A stretch of DNA of 64,000 nucleotides, taken from assembly GCA_946902985.2 (NCBI GenBank), contig OX336394.1, positions 275,625,496-275,689,495 of the forward strand. The letters are read 5' to 3'. This document shows positions 45,210 to 54,351 of this stretch, in pieces; position 1 is the first letter of the stretch; the number at the start of each line of letters is the position of its first letter. The notes under the pieces are model-generated. The model was given only the letters and a program-made list of their open reading frames with translations, was not told the origin of the DNA and ran no database searches. A program made the position numbers and the translations under genes. The stretch comes from Meconema thalassinum (lineage: Eukaryota; Arthropoda; Insecta; Orthoptera; Tettigoniidae).

Positions 45210-45904
45210 TTATTAATTGTTGCTCAACGTTTATGATGGTAAATAATAATAATAATAATTTTTTCAACTTTTTATGTTTGTTTTTTGTCTTAAGCTATGT
45301 CAATACAATGATGTCTATGATGAGCATAGGTGAATGGTATTTTTTTGTAAGTTCTCCTAAATGGGAGAAATTCTTTTAGCCTTAGGCTACGTGTATAGAA
45401 TCATGCCTATGACGCATGTTTATAATTAATTTACCTTTTTAACTTTTGTTGTGCATAAATAGTTTTTTTAAAATAAGTTGAATTGTTATGCGCTTAAGGT
45501 TCGCTTGTTCATTGAGCACCCCCTTATGCACCACTGCCACATGTAAAAAAAACTGTTCGAGAGACATATTTTTTAAAAGAAAACTATTTAACACTATTTA
45601 CTAAATAAATAAACAATTTAAAATTAACGTCACATTGCCTTTATTACTGACATGGTTTTGCACTAAACCTTGTTTTTTGCAAATAATAATAACATGTTAT
45701 TTTTTCAATAATAATAATAATAATAACAATAATAATAATAAGCGTTTTACAAAACATAGTGCTAGACTTGATAATGATCCCATACGCCCGTATCACCTAC
45801 TTTTAAAACATTATTTTGTTTTACATGTGGTTGCAGTGCATGAGGAGGTGTTAGATCAACAACAAGTGAGCCTTAAGCACATGACGTTTCAACTTAATTT
45901 ATGA
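45210..45904 (+). other. AT-rich region with (AAT)n tracts; weak ORF 45635-45904
   Basis: An 89-codon frame contains a poly-Asn run from (AAT)n and then RLDNDPIRPYHLLLKHYFVL. I cannot tell whether it is a gene. The rest shows only AT-rich sequence and repeats of TAATAATAATAA. Confidence 0.3.
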
Positions 45905-46375
45905 ATAATAATAATAATAATAATTATGGACTCCTGTCCTTTTTATTGTTTGTGATTTAAATAGCATTTGTAGCAATTTTTATACAATTTTTGATTATTA
46001 TAATCATGTTACTATTGATGAATAATGATGGATTTTTGTCCTTTTTTGTTTGTGATTTAAAAATAGGTTTAGTACAATTACCATTTATATGGTGTTCTAT
46101 ACATTTTTATAATGATAATGATGAAACTATTAGTCAATAATGATGGACTTTTGACCTTTTTTATTGTTTGTGATTTAAAAATAGGTTTACTACAATTAGT
46201 AATTTTTTTGTAATGATCATAATGATACTATTGATGAATAATGATGCACTTCTGTCCTTTTTATTGTTTGGCGTTTAAAATTGGTTTAGAACAATTACCA
46301 TTTATATGATTTTTTAGACAATTTATTTATAATTATAATGATGAAACTATTAGTCAATAATAATGGAAAAAACAC
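45905..46375 (+). repeat. ~112-bp tandem repeat between convergent gene blocks
   Basis: Four imperfect copies share GATGGA-CTT-TGTCCTTTTT, TTGTTTGTGATTTAAAA and ATAATGATGAAACTATTA. They lie where the + strand small genes and the - strand capsid cluster converge, and may carry 3'-end signals. Confidence 0.8.
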
Positions 46376-46448
46376 AACATGGAATCATGTCTTCTTTTTT
46401 TTTAAAGATAACGGTGATACTATATTTTTTTTAAATAAATTCATCATG

Positions 46449-47286
46449 TTAAAGTCCATATCTAGATAAAATTAATTTGCTCTTCATAGCACCAATCACC
46501 ATAAATGCTGCCATTCGTTCTGATAGACTGGCATCTGAAGCTGTTAATCGTTGCTTGGAAATGTTCAACAAGACTTTGTCGGCAATGCGTCTTAGTGTGG
46601 GATCACTGTTTTCATAGGCTATATCATGATTAAGGCATGCATGATCCAAAGCATTAATTCCCATATCCCCTATCCTCAAACAATCTTGAAGACGAGTACC
46701 AGGGCCGCAAAAGCTGTAAGCAGGTAGGTGGACTTCGAGTGGTAAGTATTTAATGATGTTATCAATAATTCCATGGCCAGTACATTTGGGACATGGAGGT
46801 TTCAATCGGTGAAGGACACTTTTGTTGTTGTTGTTGTTGTTGTTCTTCTTCTTCTTCTTCTTGTTATTGATGATGATGTTGTTGTTGTTGTTGTTGTTGT
46901 TGTTTGCCAGTGGCTGCTGATGAGCACGGTAGGTGGTTGTTTCCGCATGACAACCATGGAATGATGAAACAATGTCTTTACAGTGAGTTTTATGGGCATG
47001 ATATAATTTCATCAATTGGCATGTGGCACACTGTCGAATGGAGGGTATTTTTGCCGTGGTTAATTGCTTGTGATGGGAAAAATGGCTGCATGGTGGTAGT
47101 TCACTCAATACAGGGTCAGTAGTCCACTCGGCAGGCGCCTTTTCCCAAATTTCTTTCACAGCGTTGGCAGCAACATAAAAGAAATGATTTAGGAATTGCT
47201 AATAATTCATGTTGAGTAAAGTTAATAAGTTTCGTCTTGCACACAAAGAACTTTCCGATAGCCTTGTCGATTTTAGTGGCGTCCAT
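46449..47286 (-). pseudogene. Phospholipase A2-domain protein (parvovirus VP1-like fold), frameshifted
   Basis: The C-terminal half on the minus strand has PAYSFCGPGTRLQDCLRIG and NALDHACLNHDIAYENSD. These are the calcium-loop and His-Asp catalytic motifs of the PLA2 domain found in parvovirus VP1 and some adintoviruses. In those viruses it helps the particle leave the endosome. The N-terminal part starts at ATG 47286 (MDATKIDKAIGKFFVCKTKL) in another frame; an indel near 47190 joins them. A poly-Asn/Lys stretch encoded by a (CAA)/(AAG) microsatellite (about 46825-46910) separates the N-terminal region from a CPKCTGHG Cys motif and the PLA2 domain. The gene starts 3 nt after the stop of the 47606 ORF. 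Confidence 0.8.
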
Positions 47287-47288
47287 GT

Positions 47289-47606
47289 TTATAGCGTTGA
47301 TGTTATCACCTTGCGTGTACAACTCTCACTGCTCTCATTGGACGATAAAATTTTAGATTTAATTTTGTTCAACAATTCCCAACATGCATTGGTGGTGAGC
47401 CAATTATACAATTGCCACGCATGCGCTAAGGCTTTATTCTCAATATTGGCGCAAGGACAAGTATCCATGAACGTTTGCAGGGATGGGCAACCCAAATCTA
47501 AAAGATCAATACATTGACAGTGAGAGGGTAAAAATGGTTGGAGCCACTGGCGTTTTTCACACCCTTTAACTAATAAGACATTGACCGAGGACAAATGGGC
47601 TTTCAT
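47289..47606 (-). CDS. Polinton gene, unknown, 105 aa Cys-rich
   Basis: An intact minus-strand frame, MKAHLSSVNVLLVKGCEKRQ to TSTL. It contains several Cys, including CQCIDLLDLGCPSL and DTCPCANIENK. Its stop is 2 nt from the start of the PLA2 gene, so the two were probably transcribed together. No family recognised. Confidence 0.5.
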   Translation of the reverse strand: MKAHLSSVNVLLVKGCEKRQWLQPFLPSHCQCIDLLDLGCPSLQTFMDTCPCANIENKALAHAWQLYNWLTTNACWELLNKIKSKILSSNESSESCTRKVITSTL

Positions 47607-47654
47607 GACTATGCCAAGATACTTGTAAGAAATATCACCCTCTTTCCATGAAAA

Positions 47655-47803
47655 AAAAAACCACAGCCTGTTCCAGTCGTACGAACGGGTTAGCGATGGA
47701 ATTAATTAAGACCCTCCATCTAGCGGCGAGGATATGAACTGTGCCGGCTGCCGAAGCCTGTCGCACTCCTCAGGGACAATGATTAAATGAATGACAGATG
47801 AAA
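47655..47803 (-). mobile_element. SINE family A, 3' half, minus orientation
   Basis: In reverse complement it matches the SINE at 2780-2960: CATCTGTCATTCATTTAATC, GACAGGCTTCGGCAGCCGGC, CTCGCCGCTAGATGG, then a T run after CAGGCTGTGG. It sits between the 105-aa gene and the long hairpin. Confidence 0.8.
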
Positions 47804-47804
47804 G

Positions 47805-47914
47805 TTGCTTAGTGAAAAAGATAAAAAGCAGAGCCAATGGATTGAACATAATTTGCAATTAGTATGGATGGAATCAATCCATTGGCTCTGTTTTTTATCT
47901 TATTCACTAAGCAA
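47805..47914. repeat. Long inverted repeat, 41-bp arms
   Basis: Arms at 47805-47845 and 47874-47914 (TTGCTTAGTGAA...CAATGGATTGA and its complement) match at 39 of 41 positions around a 28-base spacer. The right arm overlaps the end of the minus-strand ORF at 47900-48126, and the left arm abuts the SINE. The near-perfect match implies recent origin or conversion. Confidence 0.95.
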
Positions 47915-48126
47915 CCCGAAAGCATAGGGAGGTTTAAACACCAAATGAATGGGGTGTGACACCCAAAACGCACTACAATCGATAAAAGCCACTTCCTCAA
48001 ATATAAATTTGTTATCTGCAATTTTAAAGCCCTGACAATCCTAGATGAGTGTACGCTTGATGTATTTTTTTAACTTGTTACCTCGTTCACGACTAATCAA
48101 CAAGTAACCCATTTCATGGCTTAACG
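47900..48126 (-). pseudogene. Polinton gene, unknown, truncated at the inverted repeat
   Basis: The frame reads HEMGYLLISRERGNKLKKYI, a TAG, then DCQGFKIADNKFIFEEVAFI and SHPIHLVFKPPYAFGLLSE before a TAA. The D-x-Q-G-F and hydrophobic-KPPY pattern recalls a small nuclease-like protein often seen with Polintons, but I am not certain of the name. The reading frame ends inside the right arm of the 41-bp hairpin. Confidence 0.45.
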
Positions 48127-48224
48127 TTGCAAGCCAAGGACTTCAGGAAAGGAACAAATGAATTGAACAATAGGTAAATAATGTTTACATTAGTACACAG
48201 GTTTTATTTATGACATAAAAAACA

Positions 48225-48594
48225 CTACAATTTTATTACAATTTTTTTAAAATCTGGAACAACTATCAAATGCACAGTTTGCACATACGGTCCACAGATA
48301 TCTCCTTGTTTTGGTGGGTCTGGTACAATGAAAGGGTAATTCAAACTCCACGGGATATTGCCCACATGATAGCGATTCAGGTAAGGACAGAATGGACTCC
48401 ATAGCTGATGATCACTAAATGGTCGATCCCCCATCTCCCAGTTTCCAATTTCAATGTTGCAAAAATTACAATTGACCACATCCCGACGATTTAAGTAATA
48501 AAATCCAGCCACTGCCCATTCTCCATAATCCATAAAGGGAACTGTCCATGTTTCAAAAGTTTTCAGACGATTAAATTCGCATTTTAAATTTCAT
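48225..48594 (-). pseudogene. BIR-domain (IAP-like) protein of the Polinton
   Basis: The minus-strand frame shows RLKTFETWTVPF, AGFYYLNRRDVVNCNFCNIE and NWEMGDRPFSDHQLW...FCPYL. This is a complete baculovirus-IAP-repeat zinc fold: C-x2-C, the W-x2-GD turn, His, and Cys seven residues later. BIR proteins bind caspases and block apoptosis. No RING domain follows; the protein ends KKIVIKL at 48225. The natural start is unclear: ATG 48594 is out of frame by one indel, and the next in-frame Met (48533) would lose the first strand of the domain. It lies between the major capsid gene and the unknown ORF on the same strand. Confidence 0.75.
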
Positions 48595-48800
48595 GGTTTT
48601 CCCCTCACGTCATTGTTTTTGTTGTCGTTGTTGTTGTTGTTGGTGGTGGTGGAGTTGTTGTTGATGCTTATTGAGGGACACATTACGTTTGTTGTTGTTG
48701 TTGTATGTGTGCACACTGCCAGAACGCAACAGATAGTGTGCATGCAAGCGCTTATCAATCCTACGAATGATGATTTTTTTTTCACCTGACCACAGGTGGC

Positions 48801-50038
48801 TTACATGCTGGTGACATAATTGGACAAAGGATGCCATTTTACTTGTCTGGCATGAATAATCACACAGTAGGAACTTGTATGGTCTGGTACATTTTCTTGT
48901 GTTCAAAATCTACTCTCAAATCAATGGTGGTGATTTTCATAGATTCTTCTAAATACGAACAGTCGAAAACAATCAGTGATGCTTTTGCTTTAAACCCTTG
49001 CGGTGACAACATAGGGCAATCCTGTTTTTCATAATAAGACGATTGAAATTTACCAAACATGTCATAAAGGGGGCCAAACTTATTTTTTGAAAAATTGAGA
49101 TCCAACCCCTCATAGGGAAAGCAAACATTATTTAAAAATATTGTATATTTCTCAAGTGAATGTGATCAAACAGGGTGATGATATCTTTGCTTTGTTGGTA
49201 TTTTCTATTGGTTTGAAAACCAATAATAACAGAGGTGTCGCTCGGTAGAGCGAGCCGATTTCACACTCCAACTATAAGTGTCTGTGGTAGGTAGCAAGGG
49301 GTACTCATGTAGACACCAACTTCGAAAGGCGATAGGCAAGGCTTTATCTTTTTGCACCAAATTTAACATGCTTAGCTTTTTACGATCTGACGTCACGTGG
49401 GGCACTTTCCATAGTAATCGTAACAATTGAATTTTTGAGTCTATCACTTGATCAGAGGCTCACTTTAGTGCATTATAATCACTGCGGTCTCTCACAAGAT
49501 ACAAACTTTGTCTTGCATTGAAAATAATACGCTTGTGATCTTCAGCAAAGACAAGGAGTAATTTTAAGGGTAGGAAGCCTGTAAAAGTGCCATCGGTATG
49601 AACTAACCAGTCATTGCTACTGTTGGGGCACCATCCTGCCATGGAAAGCGTTTTACCTTCTTCCTCGCTATAAGAAGGATATAATTTCATAAGACTAGTC
49701 ATGCCCACATTTCGACTCATATCTATGACAATATCATTAATCACATAGCGCACTTCAGAAAACAGTAAAGTCAAACCATGATTAGCCAACGTAGATGTTG
49801 TGCGGGTGCTGCCATATGCTTTCATTAATTTACCCTCTATTTGAAGGACACTTTCATGAGGCAGGGTAAAAATATCTTGATTGTAGATGATGAATTGAAT
49901 CTCGTCATTGTTATTGAGTCCTGATGCTTGAGGTTGATAGGAATGAATATCAATGCGCACGAAGCCATCTTCCACTTGTATGGGATTTAACACTTGCAAC
50001 AGCTCCTTGTTCATGATGGGGGCGTAACGTATATCCAA
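48801..50038 (-). pseudogene. MCP: Major capsid protein (double jelly-roll, hexon-like)
   Basis: Forms the capsid shell. Minus-strand frame from MDIRYAPIMNKELLQV, with IFTLPHESVLQIEGKL, FSEVRYVINDIVIDMSRNVG, PLKLLLVFAEDHKRIIFNAR, LPIAFRSWCLHEYPLLP and LDLNFSKNKFGPLYDMFGKF. These are conserved blocks of Polinton/adintovirus MCPs. In-frame stops occur at 49462, 49207 and 49168, and a frameshift near 48865 is needed to reach the usual C-terminal end (stop at 48801-48803). About 412 codons in all. It follows the minor capsid gene, the usual order. Confidence 0.9.
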
Positions 50039-50137
50039 GGCGTTGTAAACGTTGTCGGTTTACTCGTGTCAACCGTTTCATACACAGTGGGCAACTAACC
50101 GACCTCTTAGACGCTGTTGTTGCTTTATAGATAAATT

Positions 50138-50862
50138 TCATAGCGTCCTTAAAACCAACTTGAAGGTCACAGGCGTGTTGGCATCCAAAGCAATCAGTTG
50201 TTGCTTTCTATTCACTAACCGTAAGGTAATATTACTAATATCGCTGACACACACACAATGATACAGAATCACGGCAGGGTTTTCACGAATAATATAGCCA
50301 CAAGGGGAGGTCACAATAAAATCATACAGCGAATGGCTTTGTTCTTGATTTGTAAATACGTCTCTAATAATATTACAAGTCACAGAAATATGATGGTCCT
50401 CAATGAATTTCACTGTATAATCTGAATCATGGGGTTGGTGAGCTGCCAACACTCTTGGTTTAAATCCTAGTAAAGGGCCAATAGAATAAAGACGTGTTTC
50501 AAAGTTAATGTTAAACGTAGAGAAAATACGACAGCGATGAGTAATCGTATTGGTTGTAAGTTCAAATTTGTGTGTCCCATCCGCAAATAGCTTGACAACA
50601 AATTGTTTTATCATCGCCACGCTAATGGCCTCGTACACATCGTCTATGGTATAGTCTCCAGGGGGTAGCCTCAACATATAATCATCATAATAAAATTTGT
50701 CATTAATATCCAGTTGTATATTGTAAATTCTTTTGTAACTTTCTAAAGAAATTAATCCTAGCACATAGGATTATTCGGGATGCAATTCAATGGGGGAAAG
50801 AAATCTAGGGACACTTCAGTTCCGCGGCTGTGCACGGTAAAGGTTTTGGCGTTGACATTCAT
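50138..50862 (-). pseudogene. mCP: Minor capsid protein (single jelly-roll, penton-like), one frameshift
   Basis: Makes the capsid vertices. The N-terminus starts at ATG 50862 (MNVNAKTFTVHSRGTEV...) and shifts frame near 50768. From there 208 codons are intact: GLISLESYKRIYNI, LRLPPGDYTIDDVYEAI, IGPLLGFKPRVLAAHQPHDS, SLYDFIVTSPCGYIIRENPA, ending VTFKLVLRTL. These match the family throughout. It lies between the protease and the MCP gene. Confidence 0.88.
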
Positions 50863-50893
50863 AATGATGAGACTGCTGGCTTAACGCGACCTC

Positions 50894-51271
50894 TTATATA
50901 AAAAAATGTAAACACAAACGCCCACACTCTTGAGTGTCAAAGGTTTGTTGACGATTCACATTATAGAATATCTTCACCCCGTTTCCCAAATAACGTAGCA
51001 ACTCGTCCGGGGGTGGTAAATTTCCATAACTGTCAAAGTACCATACCGTGGAACCTCGTTTCACATATGCTACAAAATGGGTTCCTGGGCCTGCATCATC
51101 ATATAAATTGATAATGGCTCGTTCTTCTTTCCACGGTGCTTTGGGTAATTCATTTCGAATAAATACACCTCGAAAATGAGAAATCTTTAGTTGTTTGGCA
51201 TAGCTTTCCACTTGTTCATGGGTCATAGCATGACGAGGCAGTTGCCTTAAGCGCTTATCAAAGATGGACAT
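50894..51271 (-). CDS. PRO: Adenain-type cysteine protease (maturation protease)
   Basis: Cleaves capsid precursors in Polintons and adenoviruses. With the start at ATG 51271 (MSIFDKRLRQLPRH) it has 125 residues. The family phrase YAKQLKISHFRGVFIRNELP leads to the catalytic His65 (GPGTHFVAY), Asp80 (WYFDSYGNLPPP), and Gln114 plus Cys116 (TQECGRLC). All catalytic positions are present and the frame is intact, which is unusual in this element. The frame stays open upstream into the pVI-like ORF (to 51343), so the two may be made as one precursor. Confidence 0.9.
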   Translation of the reverse strand: MSIFDKRLRQLPRHAMTHEQVESYAKQLKISHFRGVFIRNELPKAPWKEERAIINLYDDAGPGTHFVAYVKRGSTVWYFDSYGNLPPPDELLRYLGNGVKIFYNVNRQQTFDTQECGRLCLHFFI

Positions 51272-51531
51272 TTTTTTAGACGATAGGCCATGGCCATGTT
51301 GATGAAAGACTGGCTTTAAAGGATTGCCGTTCCTAGCCCCCATAACAATGGCTTCTACCGTTTTATCGTGCCGCTCGCTTTCTTTGAGTTATTGCTTGCA
51401 TGGCTCCACGACTTTTATGGTTTTCGCCACGGCAGTGGCACCACCCAAAAGGGAGCCCAAAACTGCCAACCCCGCAAAAAAGCCAGCAAAAAACCCACGC
51501 TTAGCAACAGGAATGACTCGCCCACGTTTTT

Positions 51532-51535
<4 letters not shown>
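51272..51535 (-). pseudogene. pVI-like/membrane-active small capsid protein, in-frame stop
   Basis: Reads KRGFFAGFFAGLAVLGSLLG (hydrophobic Gly/Ala-rich helix), then KTIKVVEPCKQ, a TAA at 51389-51391, and ERHDKTVEAI...GNPLKPVF. This layout, a membrane-active helix before a charged tail ending in a LKP motif, matches the small protein upstream of the protease in Polintons and adenovirus pVI. The N-terminus dissolves into a (GAAA)n microsatellite (51530-51600). Same frame as the protease. Confidence 0.6.
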
Positions 51536-51566
<31 letters not shown>

Positions 51567-51849
51567 ATCTTTCTTCCTTCATTCTTTCTTTCTTTATTGA
51601 TGCATTATGATGTGATTTCGGGGCTGTAGACAATGCTTTTTGATAGCCACTCTTTTTATATTTTTAGTTTTCTTTTTTTTTCAGTTTTAACACCGGGTGA
51701 GAGGCAGCCCGACTCGGTTTCCGGCCTGGCTTTTTTCTCTTTTTGAGTTTTGTTTTTTTTATCTTCAGCGCATATCTTTTTTCACCATGGTCCTACTTGA
51801 TGGTGAAACTTTCACAACAAGGATTCAATAATAACTAACGTAGAAAGCC

Positions 51850-52227
51850 TTATTTCATAGCGGTATATTCCAATTCTATATAAAACGGATAATCATTCAC
51901 CGTTTTCCCAGCTTCCTTTTCCTCAAACGTAAGCATGAGATGAGAGGATAATTGATCCCCAGCATTTACCGTTTGATGGTTGTGGACCAACATTCTATCA
52001 CAGTTTATTTCTATTCGTAAATGTTTCTCATCACGCATCGCATATTTAATATGAATTACACCATCATAGTGCAATCGATAATGTCTTAAACCAAAAGCAA
52101 GCATATAGGTAAGGCGATCATTCACCAATGGGGGTGGTGGTGGGGAATGGTTTCTGTCATTGGCCAGTTTTTGATTTGACAGATACACTAAAAATACCAA
52201 TGGGACAAATGTATAAAGCCTTTTCAT
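51850..52227 (-). CDS. Polinton gene, unknown, 125 aa with N-terminal hydrophobic segment
   Basis: An intact frame, MKRLYTFVPLVFLVYLSNQK (signal-anchor-like), then a Pro run (PPPPPL), DRLTYMLAFGLRHYRLHYDG, and the C-terminal YPFYIELEYTAMK. It starts 8 nt after the stop of the 52448 ORF. The predicted type is a small membrane-anchored or secreted protein; the family is not identified. 51600-51850 downstream is T-rich non-coding. Confidence 0.6.
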   Translation of the reverse strand: MKRLYTFVPLVFLVYLSNQKLANDRNHSPPPPPLVNDRLTYMLAFGLRHYRLHYDGVIHIKYAMRDEKHLRIEINCDRMLVHNHQTVNAGDQLSSHLMLTFEEKEAGKTVNDYPFYIELEYTAMK

Positions 52228-52235
52228 TTGTTAGG

Positions 52236-52448
52236 TCACATAACGTTTAGTGCAGACGTCATCTTCGTCTCGAGGCTCTTGCACATCAATAATACGATGA
52301 TTATTGGCTGAATATCCCTCAGCGGGACCATGCAGTATACACTTTGCACTTTGCGATCGACGTAGCTTTTTGTAGCCACTTCTCGGGACTGTTTTGAAAA
52401 AGAGGCGGCCGTGGCCATGGTTACACGAGCTCGCCCAAACACGTCCAT
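52236..52448 (-). CDS. Polinton ORF, fibre-like N-terminus candidate, 70 aa
   Basis: Starts MDVFGRARVTMATAASFSKQ and includes ATKSYVDRKVQ, a phrase like the shaft or attachment part of small Polinton fibre-type proteins that begin D-x-FGR. It is short, so it may be truncated. It diverges from the ATPase gene with only 87 bp between the two ATGs. Confidence 0.4.
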   Translation of the reverse strand: MDVFGRARVTMATAASFSKQSREVATKSYVDRKVQSVYCMVPLRDIQPIIIVLLMCKSLETKMTSALNVM

Positions 52449-52489
52449 GGTGATAGACGTTAACTAACCTATCCTACTCACCGCTTGCC

Positions 52490-52523
52490 TATATATAATC
52501 CTTATACACACATAAAAAACTCA
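52490..52523 (+). promoter_or_regulatory. Divergent promoter: palindromic TATATATA and TCAGTC initiator
   Basis: TATATATAA at 52490-52498 lies 31-33 bp upstream of the A in TCAGTC (52521-52526), a perfect TCAKTY initiator 13 bp before the ATPase ATG. Because TATATATA is its own complement, it may also serve the minus-strand gene starting at 52448. On that strand TTAGTT lies about 30 bp from the box. Confidence 0.5.
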
Positions 52524-52535
52524 GTCGTCGCCACT

Positions 52536-53238
52536 ATGGAATTAATTAAACAACCCCATGCTTTGCCCGTCTCTGATTTGGTTTCAAAGCTATCACTGTC
52601 CGTGTGTGAACCTAAACGTCATGTCACACTATTTCCATCTACCGTTCGGTGTATCATGGTGAGGCCTTCGGGCTGTGGAAAAACCAATTGTTTTGCTCAG
52701 CATTATTACCGCACCTCATGGCCTACGATTTCAAAATATTTATATATTTTCCAAATCCTTGTACCAGCCTCTGTACGTGTATCTGGAACAAATTATGTCT
52801 TCCTTAAATAAAGAAGCCATGGGCTATTTTACATTCACCTCACCTCAAGATGTCATTCAACCAGACCGTATACAACCAGATTCCAACATAATTTTTGATG
52901 ATATTGCTACTCAACGACAGGCCATTATTCAAGAATATTTTAGTATGGGACGCCATAAACAAGTGGATTGTTTTTATCTGGGTCAGACCTATTCTAAAAT
53001 CCCCAAACAGTTGATTCCTGACAATGCCAATCTCATCGTTCTCTTTCGCCAAGACTCTAGAAATCACTCTCATATTTTTCAAGATCATGTGAATCCAGAT
53101 ATGTCCTTTACTGCTTTCACGCAATTGTGTGCCTCATGTTGGAACCATCATCCCCATGCCTGTTTGGTCATTAATAAACAGAGTGAACGATGTGAGGGAT
53201 GTTATCGCTTGGGTTTTGATAATTTTATTTCTCTTTAA
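52536..53238 (+). pseudogene. ATPase: DNA-packaging ATPase (FtsK/HerA, A32-like), one frameshift
   Basis: Pumps DNA into the capsid. From ATG 52536 the first frame gives MELIKQPHALPV and the Walker A region RPSGCGKTN (residues 43-51). The first Gly of G-x4-GKT is replaced by Arg. A frameshift near 52690-52735 moves to a second frame with YIFSKSLYQPLYVYLEQI, Walker B NIIFDDIA, FYLGQTYSKIPKQLIPDNAN and the C-terminal CEGCYRLGFDNF. Length about 234 codons, normal for the family. Confidence 0.88.
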
Positions 53239-53298
53239 AAATACCCAGGGTTTGACATTTCCCGTTAGTGTATCTTTACCTTCACAAGGGCGAGCGCC

Positions 53299-54351
53299 AT
53301 GCGGTACAAGAAACATGTTCAAATCATGCAGCGTATTATTGAGGCACGAAATACCATTCGACATTAATTTCGTGAATTACAACGTTTAAAAAACGTGAAT
53401 CCTTTGCCCATGATAAAACATGCTCTACCATCGGTTGATCCCAAGAGGTTCAAACCAAATGCTTCTGCTGCTACTGCTGCTACTGCTGCTGCTGCTGCTG
53501 CTGCTGCTACTACTGCTATCTTTCAAACCAAACCCTTAAAAAGTTCAGAATTTACTCAAACAGATTCCACATGCCAGGTAAAATCCTCCTCCTCGTCCAA
53601 TGTTAGTGAACAAGAACATGAAGAAGAAGAACAACATGGACAAAGTGAAAGTGAAAGCGAAACCGTATGTAGTCCTGAAAGAAAAAATCCTCACACCTTT
53701 AACGGTTTCTAAAAACAAAACAAGAATCATCTGTCATAGCAGGATCACCGTCTTCCTCCACATCGTCTCCGTTTTCACAAGTCTTGGTCACCCCTCAAAA
53801 TAAAGCTCAACTGAAAAACATTTTAATCAATCATTATGGGGCAACACTAGAACCTTATCTGACCCTTCTATTTATTGGAAAGGCAGATACCACATATGGT
53901 GTTCGCTATGAGAATGATAGTTTTAAAATTGGGGATTCATCCATTAAATTTGCTCGTACTAAAGCTGTCATTAAAAAGATCAATTATTCTCTCGCACCCC
54001 ATCTCTACAAGATTTTACACCCGAGGACCTTGCTTAATATAAATCCATTTTATTAGACACCAACGCTCACAAATGAAACTATAAATCTTCTCAGCAGCTC
54101 AATGCCAATATATCTGAAAAATATAAAACCATCATTGCAAACATATTTTGTAAGCGAAAACACCACTCTGTCTCTGGCGTAAGGTTTAAGAAATTAAAAC
54201 CCTACGTGGATATAATCTATTGGAATAATCCCAATCAGTTAGTAGAGCGCTTATTCTTGCTTCATGCGTCAAAACAAGCTGGACACAGAGGACATGAGGC
54301 AGAGATCGCTCACATTGAAGAACAACTCCGAGATGCCCAAATTATCTTATA
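53299..54351 (+). pseudogene. Polinton-associated ORF (DUF8207-like), several breaks
   Basis: From ATG 53299 (MRYKKHVQIMQRIIEAR) the frame has an in-frame TAA at 53365, then LPSVDPKRF, a poly-Ala/Thr run from a (GCT)n tract, and an acidic Ser/Glu region. It stops at 53712. A second frame from about 53784 continues with TPQNKAQLKNIL, KADTTYGVRYENDSFKIGD and LAPHLYKILHP, and later VDIIYWNNPNQLVERLFLLH and ASKQAGHRGHEAEIAHI, ending at 54351. I believe this is the conserved protein often encoded just before integrase in such elements; function unknown. At least three frame breaks. Confidence 0.65.

Noticed and set aside
45635..45904. Poly-Asn ORF as a definite Polinton gene
   Set aside because: The frame is held open largely by an (AAT)n tract and has no recognisable domain; kept only as a weak mention.
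46773..47122. Plus-strand ORFs rich in Val/Leu within the PLA2 gene
   Set aside because: They are complements of the Asn/Lys microsatellite; the PLA2 motifs are on the minus strand.
51324..51629. Plus-strand ORFs with SFFLSFFLS repeats
   Set aside because: They translate the (CTTT)n tract; the pVI-like and protease frames on the other strand explain the region.
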